Shown here piece after piece: positions 12,413 to 24,578 of a stretch of DNA of 64,000 bases. The position numbers and the translations under genes were made by a program. The notes beneath the pieces were generated by a model. It ran no database searches. It had not been told where the DNA came from and saw only the letters and a list, made by a program, of their open reading frames with translations. Within the stretch, counting starts at the first letter, position 1; every line of letters starts with the position of its first letter. Source of the DNA: Adenophora triphylla var. japonica (taxonomy: Eukaryota; Streptophyta; Magnoliopsida; Asterales; Campanulaceae); contig JAFEMH010002080.1 in the NCBI GenBank assembly GCA_022495995.1, positions 310,001-374,000 on the forward strand, given 5' to 3'.

Positions 12413-12878
12413 GGTGGATTACTGGAGATTTTGGAGGATTTTAATTTTCGCGGGGTTTTGTAAGGAAATTTGTGAAGGGTTTAAGGATTCTTAGGCAATG
12501 AAAAGGGAAGAAATCATGAGCAGAACGGTTTTGGGCTTTGGAGCCCATCAAAAGCTCCCTGGGTTTGGACAGTTTTGGGCTTTGAACCAATATCGAAGAG
12601 TTAACTTTTGCAATTATTTTTATTTTATCAAACTAATTTTGCAGTTTGCACCCTTTAAACAATTAGTGCCGATGGTAAATTCAACTCTCACCCTCAGGAG
12701 GATCAGTGTTCGATCCCTCTACCCGTCTCCAAACTCAATGTTAAAGAAAATTACACTTCTCATCACTAATAAATAATCTTAATCTTATTTTCAATTTGTC
12801 AAAATAAAATAAAAATAGTAGACTCATTTCTAAATGGAATTTATATTACTTTGTCTATGCTAAAATAAATATAATTTT
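12413..12878. other. PPR upstream region
   Basis: This is the 5' flank of the PPR gene up to the target duplication of the large LTR element. The proximal part is probably the leader and promoter. The distal part is AT-rich. No clear element is recognised. Confidence 0.4.
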
Positions 12879-12883
12879 ATTAT

Positions 12884-13645
12884 TGATGATGTCAAAATCG
12901 TCAAATCAGCCCCAAATCCTAGCGATGACTGCTCCGGTGACTGCAAGGCCTGAAAATAAGAGAAAACACGTAAACTAAGTCGGGGCGGATCCGGCTAAAG
13001 GTCCTCCGGCGTGAGAGTAAGTTCACGGTTTGTATATGAGAAAACAAATGGACAGAGTTTTCCCAAGGTAAAAAGTAACGTACCAAATAATGAGCCATGA
13101 GGCTTGTATTTATAGGGATGGATTGATAGAATCCATGTTGAAATAAACTTGTAAAGAGATAAGATATAATCCTAAGAGAATTATATCTGATGAGGAGTCC
13201 TTGTTTGACTTGAAGTGATGTTGGTAATTATAATCCTGATTGGATCATTCTTGTATGTATAATCCTTGTTGAATAAGGACTGTATTACTGCTAGCCGGAA
13301 CGCCGAGGAACATAAATGTTTTACCTCGGCCTTGGCAAATAAACCGAGGTAAATGATTCTGCTTCCTCGTCATTTGGAGATTGGCCGGCATGTATATATG
13401 CCGGGGTAAATGATTTTGTTTCATCGTCACAATGATGAAATGCCGAGGTAAGAACTTTTCTCTCCTCATCACTTGCGACACGACGGCCCAAGCATGATGT
13501 CATAAGGCCGAGGTAAACGTTCCTCGGCATACGAGGAAGACCTTACTCGGCCCTGATACTTGGTTATTTAGATAATATTCATGGCCCAATTCAATTAGGC
13601 CCAGCTCGAGCAAGCCCATGTTCGTATCTCAGTTTATACCGTTCA
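12884..13645 (-). repeat. 3' LTR of the Tat element
   Basis: 762 bp, same length as its partner. The outer end is TGATGATG (plus reading) and the inner end TATACCGTTCA, which reads TGAACGG on the minus strand. A TATAAATA box on the minus strand is at 13114-13107. The region 13320-13520 carries repeated CCGAGGTAAA words in both orientations. Confidence 0.95.
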
Positions 13646-13664
13646 GTGGCCCCCGACTTTCTAG
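13646..13664 (-). other. Polypurine tract
   Basis: Just inside the 3' LTR the minus strand reads AAAGTCGGGGGCCAC, a G-rich purine tract where plus-strand DNA synthesis of the element would be primed. Confidence 0.7.
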
Positions 13665-13725
13665 CTCGGCTTAGGACGAGTAGAAAGTCTTCTCGTCCTC
13701 GGCTATGGGATACGAACAGGTTTAC

Positions 13726-13898
13726 CACGTGTCCTCGGTGTTGTTTCCTGTAACTGACGGTTGCTATTCTGATGATTACCTGGGGCCCCCCAGTCTTGTC
13801 ACGCCTCGAAAACTGTTATATGCATTTAATTCTTGGGGCGCCTCACCCGTTTTTCCACTTTACCCATGGGTTTGACCCGATTAAGGGGTTATAAAAGG
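13726..13898 (+). promoter_or_regulatory. Probable promoter of the antisense gene (G-box and TATA)
   Basis: A CACGTG G-box is at 13726-13731 and TATAAAAGG at 13890-13898, inside the retrotransposon but on the plus strand. Transcription would begin at about 13920. The following leader ends in a splice donor at 14073. This is separate from the minus-strand LTR promoter. Confidence 0.6.
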
Positions 13899-14072
13899 CT
13901 AAACCCCTTTCATTCCAATCTTTACAAACCCCATTTATTCGAGAGCAAAGGCAAGGTTCAGGCGACGAAACATTCCGGCGATCTCTATTTGTTTGAACCC
14001 AGTTTCCGGCGAACTCGATTCTTCCGGCGACGTTGCTTTCTGTTGCGATTCCATTCATTCCTTCACACTCAG

Positions 14073-14311
14073 GTATGAAATTCTTTCCCCTTTCTGCATT
14101 TCGCTTTTGATTTCAAGTTTTCTAGGATGTTTTGGAAAGAATTTTGAATGTGTCAAGAAAAACGAACCGCCATTGTTGAAGAATAGCGCTTTTCTTCATG
14201 AATTCAAGTTTTAAACTTTCAAAACTTTCAATCTTTGATTTTCTTTTTGGGTCTTGTTGAACACTTTTGAATATTGAACGAACTCCCCCGTTAATCTTTG
14301 ATTCCCCTTAG
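14073..14311 (+). other. Leader intron of the antisense gene
   Basis: Donor ACTCAG/GTATGAAA and acceptor TTCCCCTTAG sit with the ATG directly after the acceptor (14312). The length is 239 bp and the interior is T-rich. This is the usual layout of a plant 5'-UTR intron. Confidence 0.6.
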
Positions 14312-17266
14312 ATGGCTCGTTCTTGGGATCATTCCCCCCGATTCCGTTATGGATATCACACTGGCAATCTAAGGGTATATCGGAGAGAGAGAGGACCTTG
14401 GATGATGCTGACCTTGGATGAAATAAGCAAGCAATTAAAAGGTTATGGCCGGACTCGGTTATTCCTTCAATACCCAGATTCCACAAGAATAGATAGGATT
14501 GAGTCCGGTTCACCCAACGTTATAGTTTTTGAGGATAGGGCTGAGATAATGGAGCACATCGAACTGTTCTACCCGGCCTCCAATCGCGAAATGCGCGAGC
14601 GTCTGAGAGGTACGGCTCCCTCCTCGGCCTTATGACATGACGAGGAGGGGAAACTCCCTTCCCCGTCCTAAAATCAGCCATTGACGAGGTAACTAACTTT
14701 GTCCCCTCATATGAAGGGAAGAGAAGGAGTACCCTCCTCGTCTACTCAAATAGTTGACGCCTTCGTGGAAGGTGCCCAAGCTGACGGCCGCTTGGTACGA
14801 AGAAGGGAAAGCCGAGGTAAACAAAGGGAGAGGGCTCCAAAGCCTGGGGATCCCATCATCGAGAAGCTATATTCCAAGTACGGGGTGGATAGAACCGAGT
14901 ACAAGTTAACTTATATGGGCAAGCTTGACCTCAAGACTGCAAGGAAGAGCAGAACTTCTACTACAACCAAGATTATATCCACCTTTATTTCAAACAGTTT
15001 CAGCAGGGGCTTCGTCTTCCCTTGGACCCATTCATCAATGAATTTTTGGATGACGTTAGGGCAGTGCCGGCCATGCTAGGAGCCAATGGCACTAGGGTTC
15101 TAGTGAGCTTCATTGTCCTCTGCCGTAGCCTAGGTTTTGAGCCGACCATGGGTGCTTTCCGTCATTTCTACGTAGTCCAAGTTATCAAGGAAAGTTGGCT
15201 CGTAGTTATTAGGAGCGCCTCCAAAAAACCAAAGTTGCTTCTCCCCATGTCTAGCAAAGTTGCAGGCTGGGATAATCACGTTATCCGGGTTGAAAGTCGT
15301 CAAGGTTGGGAGTTCCAGTCTCCTTGCAAGGATCCCACTTCCTCCTTTGCTGTCCAACAATATGAGTGGACCCAGGCTTTAATCAAGCGTTTAGAAGAGT
15401 TTGCCGAGGTAGGGCTACTCGACTGGAAGGCAGTTGAATCCTCGGATCATTACTATATCCAAGCGGTATTGATGCAGGGGCCAAAGGACGGGGTGGCTCC
15501 CCTCGTCACTGTCAAAAGAGGACGGAGTTTCAATGATTGGACGATACACCCCGGCTTAGTATTCCATGAAAATTGTACTAGGTGCAAGACCGAGCGTCCC
15601 CGTGATCAATGTTTGAAAGCAATTGACATTGTTGGATGTAAACATTTATCTTTGTTACTCGTAATTTTTGCATGCTAGTTCCCTCTGCTCGTACTTGACC
15701 ATTTCTTCCTTGTCCTTACAGATTTAACCACCGAGGAAGAAGCAGCCATAGCCATGGAGAGACTTAGTCCCCAGGAGCTGGTAAAGAGGAAGAGGAAGCA
15801 AAGCAAGAAGTCTGCTTTGGTGGAGAGGAGAGAAGAACCAATGCTCGTAACCTGGTGCTGAACGTACAAGGTGATAAACCCCTTCCCCTCAAACTGCACG
15901 ATGATGCTAATGCCGAGGGTGCAGCATCCGAGGAACGGGTTGAGCCAACAACTGGAGATGGGCTTAACCCTCATGTTGAGGCCGAGGAGGTGGGAGCCGA
16001 GGAAACCGACCTCGTCCAAAGGAGATCTGGCTCCAAAAGAGCCCAAGCTGTTAGTGCCGAGGAGCCTGCAGCTAAGCGAGCAAGTGTTAGTAGGGTTCCC
16101 AATGTTGAGGCTCCTCCTCCCTTAACCATCCAGAATGTCAAGACCGTTGAGGAGGCCGACGAGCTAGCTAAGAGCATGGCCCTCAACGTTCCCCGTCTTA
16201 GGGGACTTCCTCTGTTAGCTAGGGAGGGGCCCTTAGTAAGATTGGGCCGAGCTCCCGTTCAGAGAGCTATGGACGAGGATGCCTACGATGCTCTTGTTAG
16301 AGAGGCTCCCAGCGAAGATACCTTGCTCTGTCACAAGGGGCTCTTAATCGCCGAGGTAAATGTCTCCTTTTCTTGGTCATTGATCTTGGGATTTGTTTAC
16401 ATTTCTAATATTGATTTTTCTTTCAGTTGGCTTCCATCACGGCGTATGAGAATGTTTTGGCCAAGAAAAAAGCCAGGCGCCTGAATGAGGCCAAGGCCGC
16501 CCAAGCGAAGAGTGATACTGATAAGGCTTCCTTGGTTAAACTTTTGAAGGCCAAGGATGCTGAGCTCGTGGCAGCCAAGGCCAAAGTAGAGGCCGAAGCG
16601 AAGAGGGCCGAGGAAGAAAAGGCCAAGGCCGAGGAACATCTCCGGCTTAAGGAAGAAGAGTTTGCTACGGCAAGGAAAGAAAAAGCTGAGGTCCAAACTA
16701 GGGCCGAGGAAGCTGAAGCCCGGTGCAAAGGGTTGGAAGCTACCCTCCCGGCTAGGGAGGAAGAGGCCGTTGCTCGGTTCAAGGAGAGCTCGACCTTCAA
16801 GGATTTGATGATGGCCAGCTCGGCCTTTAAGGATGCCGTGGACGAGCAGACGACCACCATGTTTGAAGATGGTTATCTTCACTTGGCCCGAAGCATCTTG
16901 GCTGACCCCTCCACCGGCTTGGACATCAACAAGGTTGCTCAGCTGATTTGCCGGGACCAATATGCCGAGGAAGTCAGGGCTCTCCACCACCTGGTCCCTT
17001 TTTCTGAAAGCAACTTGGAAATAATGGCTGCCAAGGATGCTCAAGCATGCAGGGAAGTGTGGAGGCCGGCCTCTGTCGTCCCCGGTAATATAAAAGACTT
17101 GGTGGAGGCGATCCAGGATGCGGAAGAGCCTGAGGCCATGGAAGCTGAGGTGGAAGGAGAGGCCGAGCAAACTAATGCCCTTACTGAACAAACGGTCCTT
17201 CCTCCCCCTGGCTCCATTACTGAGGAGTGGCTTGAGAAGTCTCTTGATGACGAGCAGCAAACTTAG
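14312..17266 (+). pseudogene. Antisense ORF of the Tat element (putative gypsy-type transposon domain plus coiled coil)
   Basis: This gene runs opposite to gag-pol, as in the extra ORFs described for Tat/Retand elements. Coding starts at ATG 14312 after a leader intron. The segment 14938-15637 (C..EEQNFYYNQDYIHLYFKQF, then LGFEPTMGAFRHFY) is the plant domain often called putative gypsy type transposon. Two further introns are probable: 15638-15721 (phase 1) and 16356-16426 (phase 0). The last exon, 16427-17266, is a long Lys/Glu/Ala coiled coil ending in TAG. Breaks: stops between 14635 and 14699, a frameshift near 14935, and a frame change near 15845. The biochemical function of this ORF class is not known. 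Without the frame breaks it would be an unusually host-like gene for a retroelement. Confidence 0.75.
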
Positions 17267-17589
17267 GATAGATTTTCCTTTCTATGCTTTTTGTAATAGA
17301 CGGTAGGATTTGTAATTCTCTTTGAATATCAATGAAAAATCCTTTTGTCTTGATTTGTGTTATTTTAATGACTTGCTTATATTTTTGTATGCTAGGCAGG
17401 GGCACTAGAATTAGGAAGGTGGGATCCGAGGGGGGTTCCTCGCTCCCTAATTGTTGAGCAAGTGGATATGCCGGGGAAAGACTCCTCGGCTTTAACTGTA
17501 CTCTAAGTTATCTAGGCCGAGGAAGATTTCCTTGGCTTTGAATGTGTTATGATCCTGAGTCAAGGCAGACCCTCGTTAGGATGTATGCT

Positions 17590-18213
17590 AAGCCATCAGG
17601 CCGAGGAGGATCCTCGGTCTTGGCTGTTGGTATCCTGAATCAAGGTGGACCCTTGACAGGATGTGTTAAGCCATCAGGCCAAGGAGGATCCTCGGTCTTG
17701 GCTGTTGGTATCCTGAATCAAGGTGGACCCTTGACAGGATGTGTTAAGCCATCAGGCCAAGGAGGACCCTTGGTCTTGGCTGTTGGTGTCCTGAATCAAG
17801 GTGGACCCTTGACAGGATGTGTTAAGCCATCAGGCCAAGAAGGACCCTTGGTCTTGGCTGTTGGTGTCCTGAATCAAGGTGGACCCTTGACAGGATGTAT
17901 TAAGCCATTAGGCCAAGGAGGACCCTTGGTCTTGGCTGTTGGTGTCCTGAATCAAGGTGGATCCTTGACAGGATGTGTTAAGCCATCAGGCCAAGGAGGA
18001 CCCTTGGTCTTGGCTGTTGGTATCCTGAATCAAGGTGGACCCTTGACAGGATGTGTTAAGCCATCAGGCCAAGGAGGACCCTTGGTCTTGGCTGTTGGTA
18101 TCCTGAATCAAGGTGAACCCTTGATAGGATGTGTTAAGCCATCAGGCCAAGGAGGACCCTTGGTCTTGGCTGTTGGTGTTCTGAATCAAGGTGGACCCTT
18201 GACAGGAAGTGTG
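17590..18213. repeat. 78-bp minisatellite, eight units
   Basis: Eight tandem copies of a 78-bp unit lie between the antisense gene and the end of pol. Because 78 is a multiple of three, the array is open in one plus frame (17542-18249), with each unit translating to a 26-residue block ending GPLTGCVKPS. The units differ at only a few positions. I treat the frame as a by-product of the period, not a gene. Tandem repeats in this part of Tat elements are a known source of satellite DNA. Confidence 0.93.
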
Positions 18214-18400
18214 TTTAGAAGAGTCGGGGATAAAGTCCTCGTCTCCTGATGTCTGTGTGAAGAGTTGATAGTTGCTTTACGTGTTGGAAGAAACTGCTTT
18301 CGTAAAACTGAAATGCGATTACATCGAACTGCAATCCTATCAACTAACAAAAAATAAAAGACAGAAAATAAGAAACTAATCTACTGTAAAATAAACTAGA

Positions 18401-18883
18401 CTAGTGATAATATTTCCTAAGGTTGTCGGAGTGCCACGGATGCCTGAGGTCCTTCCCCTCTTTGGTCTTCAATCTGTAGGTCCCTTCTCGAATGACTTGA
18501 GTGATGATATAAGGACCTTCCCAATTTGGGGAGAGCTTGTTCTGTTCTGCCTTCCGACCGGTAGCTTCAATTTTTCTAAGTACCCAATCGCCTACTTGGA
18601 ATACTCTTCTGATGACCCTCTTGTCGTGATACGCCTTGGTCCTTTGCTTGTAATTTACCATCCTCATCTGTGCAGCTAGTCGTTTCTCATCTATCAGGTC
18701 CAGGTCTAGGAGCCTATTGACCTTGTTGACTTGCTCATCATAATGGGAATTTCTCACAGTAGGGATGGCCATCTCTGCTGGTGCCATAGCCTCGAAACCG
18801 AAGGTTAGTGCGAATGGGGTTTCCCCGGTTGGCCCCCGGGTGGTTGTGCGAACAACCCATAAGGCTAGGGGAAGTTCGTCCAA
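18401..18883 (-). pseudogene. Tat integrase C-terminal region
   Basis: 160 codons that continue the integrase after a frameshift. They contain the MDELPLALWVVRTT and GETPFALTFGFEAM segments, and the C-terminal FQVGDWVLRK...LSPNWEGPY chromodomain-like/GPY region. They close the minus-strand pol. About 40 nt separate this from the upstream part (18925-20553), where the frame is lost just before the catalytic Glu. Confidence 0.88.
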
Positions 18884-18924
18884 CCATCTACCCTCGCGTC
18901 CCTCAAGGTTCTTGGTAAGGGCGG

Positions 18925-20553
18925 TTAGGACCGGTTGTTTCTTTGCTTACGCAGCCGTTGCCTTGTGGTCGCTGGCGAAGATTTTGCATGGCGGACTTTT
19001 ACCCTTCCCAACTCTGTAGTGAATGCTGTGGAGAATTGCAGTCCATGATCAGAGACGATTGTATGTGGGAGGCCGAATCTGCACCAGATGTTGTCGTGGA
19101 CAAAGTTGATCGCGTTCTCTTCCGTTATCTTGGCTAATGCCTTGGCTTCTATCCACTTGGAGAAGTAATCCACAGCTACTATCACGTACTTGCAATTACC
19201 ACGGGCGGGAGGGAAGGGCCCGATGATGTCGATCCCCCACATATCAAATGGCCACGTAGGTATTACAAGTGTTTGCTCAACTGCCGGTAGTCTAGGAATG
19301 TCAGAGAATCTTTGGCACTTGTCACATTTTCTAACATAGGCGTGTGCGTCTTCCCTTAGGTTTGGCCAGTAGTAACCTAGCGATATGATCTTGTCAGCTA
19401 AGGTTCTGGCGCCCGGGTGTCCGCCACAAACGCCTTCATGTACTTCTGCCAAGAGGTTTTGAATTTCCTTGGGATAGACACACCTTAGCAGGGGCTTCGT
19501 GAAAGATCTTCGGTAGAGGACTCCGCTTATTACCACGAACCTTGGAGACCTCTTCTTAATGAGTTTAGCTTGAGCTTCATCTTCAGGGAGTTTCTCCTTC
19601 TCAATGTATTCAATGTAGTCATCGATCCAGCATCTATCCTCTCCATCTAAGAGCATGACTTGTAGTCTTTCGTACGCAGGTTTCTCGGCATAAACTACAT
19701 ATGGACTGGTCTTAGACACATCCATGGTTGCCAGTTTGGAGAGAACGTCTGCGACTTGGTTATCTTCCCTGCCAATTTGTTTGAGCTCGAAAAATTCCAT
19801 CTTCTTCGTCATATCTAGGACCAGGTCTCTATACTTGGCAAGGGTGGGGTCTTGGGTATTATACTCTCCCTTTACTTGTTTGACAACGAGTTGGGAGTCG
19901 CAGAAAGCCGCCACCTTAGTTGCTCCATAGAAGGAGGCTAATTCAATGCCAAATATTAGAGCTTCATATTCCGCTTGATTATTGGAGGCAGGGAACTTGA
20001 AACGGATGGCGTCTTGCGTAGTATATTCTCCTTCTGGGCTTGCTAGTACAATTCCAGCTCCGCTTCTTTCCTTTGTGGCTGATCCGTCCGTATACAGGAT
20101 CCAACAGTTGGGTGGGAGTTCAATGGGAGAGTCTTTGTCCTCTGGTGCGTTTTGCTTCCGAGAGGTGGGGAGATGCTCACCCATAAAGGCAGTCTCGACC
20201 ATGAAGTCAGCCAAAGGCTGTGCCAGGAGGGTCTTCCTTGGTTGGTAAGTGATATCAAACTCAGTGAGAGCGATGGACCAATTAAGGAGACGTCCGGAGC
20301 CGTCCAACTTATGTAGTATCTTCTTCAATGGTTCATTTGTATATACGGTGATAGGAAGTGCAGAAAAATAGGCACGTAATTTTCTTGAGGCGATGACTAG
20401 TGCGTATGCTATCTTCTCCACATTGAAGTATCTGCTTTCCACGTCGGACAGTGCCTTAGAGACATAGTAGACAGGCTTTTGAATCCCTTCATCATTTCGA
20501 ACTAGGACAGCTGCGACAGCATGATCAGTGGCAGCTAGGAAGACGTACAGCAT
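18925..20553 (-). pseudogene. Tat RNase H, second RNase H and integrase (5' part)
   Basis: 542 codons. The order is the end of the gypsy RNase H (DHAVAAVLVR, KPVYYVSKAL), then a second, archaeal-like RNase H (YTDGSATKERSGAGIVL, NNQAEYEALIFGIELA), then integrase with the HHCC zinc finger (HEGVCGGHPG...CDKCQRF) and two catalytic Asp (WGIDIIGPF, VSDHGLQFS). The dual RNase H defines the Tat clade. A stop and frameshift at about 20554-20558 separate it from RT, and a frameshift near 18960 cuts the integrase core. Confidence 0.9.
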
Positions 20554-20558
20554 CTCAC

Positions 20559-23237
20559 CTAGGTCGGACTGCTAAGCAAGGGAGGGGAACCCAAGTACTC
20601 CTTCAACCGGAGGAATGCTTCGGAGCATTCAGGAGTCCAGGAGAAGCCCTTGGTACCCTTCAATACCTTGAAGAAAGGCAGTGACTTTTCAGCGGATTTG
20701 GCGATGAATCTTCCAAGGGCTGCGATTCTTCCATTAAGTCTTTGTACCTCCTTGATGGTGGTAGGTTCCTTCATGTCAACGAGCGCCTTTATTTTTTCGG
20801 GGTTTGCTTCAATCCCTCTTTGAGATACCATGAAGCCTAGGAACTTTTCGGCCGTTACTCCAAACACGCACTTGCTTGGATTTAGCTTCATGTTATTAGC
20901 TCGGAGGTTGTGAATTGTCTCTTCCAGGTCGGGAACGTGACTGCCTTCCTTGGTCTTTATGACCATGTCATCAATATAAGCTTCCATGTTGCGACCTATT
21001 TGGCTGGCAAAGACTCGATTCACCATCCGTTGGTATGTAGCACCCGCGTTCTTTAGCCCAAAAGGCATCATGATGTAAGTAATTTCCCTGTGTGTTTGGA
21101 GGGCCGTCTTCTCAATGTCCTCTTCCGCCATTTTTATCTGATGGTAGCCTGAATAGGCATCTAGGAAGCTGAGAGTTTGATGTCCAGCAATGGAATCAAC
21201 CAACTTGTCAATTCTAGGGAGAGGATAGCTGTCCTTGGGGCAGGCCTTGTTTAAATCAGTAAAGTCTATGCACATACGCCATTTCCCATTTTGCTTCTTC
21301 ACCATAACTACATTGGCCAACCAAACGGGGTACTTGACTTCACGAATTATTCCGGCGCTAAGTAATTTCTGCACCTCCTCTTTTATAGCTTCCTCCTTGT
21401 CCCTTGCAAAATTTCTCCTTGTCTGGGAGATAGTCTTTGCCAAAGGATCAACTTCCAGGCGGTGGAGGGCTACTTCTTCATTGATCCCCCTCATGTCTTC
21501 GACTCTCCAAGCAAAGACGTCGAGACTGCTTTTCAAGAGGGAGATGATTTTTTCTTTCTCTTCTGGAGATAATTGGCCCCCGAGCTTGATTTTTTGTTCA
21601 GGATAGTCAGGATTGATGACCACCTCTTCCAGTTCATCTACAGGCTTCATTTCAGGACCGTCACGGAATTCTAGAGACTCAATAATGATCTCTCTAATTC
21701 TTCTCCCTTCGTTGTCGTTTACGTTGAGGCCTTCTTCCTCCATAAGTTTATCAACATCGGGGAGATTGACCTTCCCTAGATCGTGGTTGGCCCCCAAGTT
21801 CTGGCCGTTGAAGAGAACAGGGTCTTCCTCGGATACGGGCTGAACTATGCCTAGGTCATCTGCAATTTCTTGGACCATAGGCTCTTCCACAGGTGCAGGT
21901 AGGATTATGCCTTGGTCATCTGCAATTTCTAGGACCACAGGTTCGTCCTCATCTGCAAGCACCTCACGAATATAGCTCATTCTGGAGCTAGTTTCGGTGG
22001 TTTTCTGGGACTTTGAGATCTTGATGTTTTCCTCGGGGGTATCTATCTCCACACTCTTGGATTTCTTTCTGCTCTTCACGACATGTTCCAAGAAGTCTTT
22101 GGGGGTGGCCCTCACACATCCAATCCCTGCCCGAGTGGGAAATTTAACTCGTTGGTGGGGAAGTGAGGCCACCATCCCAAGTTTAGCTTGACTTGGAATG
22201 CCTATGATCGCATGGTAATCGCTAGTCAAATCCATGACTACGAAATTGACTGTGGCTTTGGCTAGGAAGGGATGATCACCGACTTCAAGTTCCAGCTCCA
22301 CAGTTCCCTTGGCTCCCACCTTGTGATTGGTGAATCCTTCTAGCCTTCCATGATAGGGTTCCAACATGGTGTCTTTCAAGCCCATCTGTTGGAAGGCTGA
22401 ATAATATAGGATGTCACGGGAGGCCCCCGTGTCAACGAGGAGTCTTTCGGATTCAACATTGTCTATTCGGCCCTTTATCACCAAGGGTTGTTCACGAGCT
22501 GCTCGGCTTCCAGCCAACTCATTGGGAGAGAAACTAATGACCTCTTCTGCTTTATGGATCCAAGCAGGAACATGGTATACTTTACTCAGCTCGTGGATCT
22601 GGTCCCTTAGTTTTCTGGTAGAAGTTACCTCTTCCCGTATCACATGCAACTTGGCCCTAGGAGGCCTGCGGTCTTCATCCTCGCTTTTGTCGTCATCTTC
22701 ACTTTCCTCTTCCTTCCGCTTCCGCTTGTTGTCTTTTTTCATGACATAACGATCTAACTTTCCTTCGTCGACCCATTTTTGGATTATTTTCTTGAGGGCC
22801 CAACAGCCATCAGTGGTGTGCCCGTGGTCTTTGTGAAAATCACAGTATTTGTTCATGTTACGAGGGAATTTTGGCTTGTCAGTCATTGGATTAGGTGGAG
22901 GAAGGTTGACCAGCTGCATGATTTCAGAGATAGGCTTTGTAAGAGGGGTGAATTCAAGCTTCTTCGTGCTCCTTGTTTTATTTTTCCCTTTGGAACCCTT
23001 GCCGTTCCCATTATCATTCTGGCGAGTGCCTGTCGCCTCTGTTTCTGTCTTGTCAGCTCCCCTTTTCTTTGTTTTGTCCTCAGCCATGGAAATGGCATAA
23101 GCTACCTTGTATAGCTCGGACTTTGTTTGAGGTTCCCGGGCTGAAAGTTCATAAACGAGGGGACCAGATTTTAGGCCAGAGTTGAAACAAACAATGACTT
23201 CCCTATCAGTGAGGCTCTCTTCAACCTGGTCTGCCAT
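20559..23237 (-). pseudogene. Tat gag C-terminus, protease and reverse transcriptase
   Basis: 892 codons. Residues 1-60 end the gag capsid region. A zinc-knuckle-like CDFHKDHGHTTDGC is at about 132. The aspartic protease motif LLVDTGAS is near 268. Reverse transcriptase spans about 620-800 with FLDAYSGYHQI, PFGLKNAGATYQ and the catalytic YIDDM near 754. The frame begins at a frameshift in gag near 23240-23290 and ends at a stop before RNase H. Codons are otherwise open over 2.7 kb, which fits recent inactivation. Confidence 0.92.
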
Positions 23238-23396
23238 TTTTCGGAACCGATTATAATAGCTGAGGGTGGTCTCTCCTTTCCTCGCTCAATGTTGGCCAAG
23301 TCGGCCACCTTATCTTCCTCTTACCAGCGGTAGCAAAGTGGTCCAAGAACATTCTCCTCATGCCTCTCCAAAGAATCGATGCTACCTCTTTTAAGC

Positions 23397-24578
23397 TCAC
23401 GAAACCAGGTCAAAGGCATTAGGAGAAGGTGCTCGCGAAAGCTTTACAGAAAGGTCATCAGCAGTGGTGAGGAGATTCATAGTTTGTTCAAAACTTTGCA
23501 CGTGGTCTTTTGCATCAGTAGTGCCATTGTATTTTTCGAAATTAGGGAGCTTGAGGTGGGGATTAGGTGGAGCTGCAGTTATTCTCAAGGAGAATGGACG
23601 AGTTGCCCAGTCATAATCATCGTCATTGAACTTCTTTCCACTCTCCATGTCATCCAGTCTTTGCTTCAACAACTCCCATTGCTTGGTTTCCACTCCCTTG
23701 TCACTGCTTGAGCGGGTGCTTCGTTGGGAGCTTCTCACGGATTTGTCCTTGGGGCGATCATTCACCCTACTGTGCTCCGCGTCATGTCGGTGGCTGTCCC
23801 GTTTGGAAGGGGCCTTATCACGCTTCAGTTCCAGGTCTTGGCCACCAAGTATCATCCTGTACGGTTCCGGGGTCCTTGTCCTAACAAACTCTCTATGCCG
23901 AGGACGAGGAGAATCCGGTCGACGAGCTCGTGGTGATGTGGGACGCCGAGGGGCCATGACGAGACGAGCAGGGGACAGGCGCCTGTTCAGGCTAAGTCTC
24001 GTTCTTAGGTCCCTGGAATTTACTTCCTCGTCCCTGGGAGTTAAGTGGCTTCTCAGGTCAACCACCTAGTCCTTCTTCTTGCTGTCATGCCGAGGACGAG
24101 TAGGTTCTCGGGGAGCTTGCCTTGGTAGTTCTCCGGTTTTGAGGAGAGGAGCTCGCTGCTCATCCTGTCCCTTTTCGAGGGGGTTGCCCACAGATGGCCT
24201 AATAAATTCAGCCATGGAATGCTCTGGGTCCAATTGCAAGAGAGCAGCCTGTGTTTCATACATTCTTTGTAATGTCTCCATTTGCCTATGTAACAAAGAG
24301 CGTCGGTCAATGGGTTGACTTCCTCCTGCTTGACCGGCGTCGGCATTCTTTGTTTTCTTCCTTCCTACTTGCTTTCCGCGGGCACGAGTAGGACGAGGAA
24401 GCTCAGCACCTTCTCCCTCGGCATTCACCTGACCCTTGGAACGAAGGGTCATGGAGAGGGGAGGAGGGGCATCTGGCTGAGGTAGAGGAGGAGGAGGAGG
24501 CAGCTCCTCGGCTACAGTGTTCGCCCCATTCACATGGGTTGGGTCCTCAGCCGTAACACTCGTAAACTGTCCTTCCAT
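23397..24578 (-). pseudogene. Tat gag N-terminal part, split by an in-frame TAG
   Basis: The probable gag start is ATG 24578. A Pro-rich N-terminus (PPPPPLPQPDAPPPLSM) is followed by a basic stretch ending KKKD and a single TAG (24068-24066). The same frame then continues for 222 codons through an Arg/Ser-rich linker to the capsid-like segment (LPNFEKYNGTTDAKDHVQSF). The frame is lost at 23397. The TAG could be simple decay; read-through is possible but unsupported. Confidence 0.8.

Noticed and set aside
13245..13530. Minus-strand ORFs in the LTR, duplicated at 25304-25589
   Set aside because: They are duplicated only because both LTRs are copies. They are short and repetitive (CCGAGG words), with no domain.
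17542..18249. 235-codon ORF as a repeat protein
   Set aside because: It consists of eight 78-bp DNA repeats plus edges. The frame is open because the period is a multiple of three, and it lies in the non-coding zone of the Tat element.
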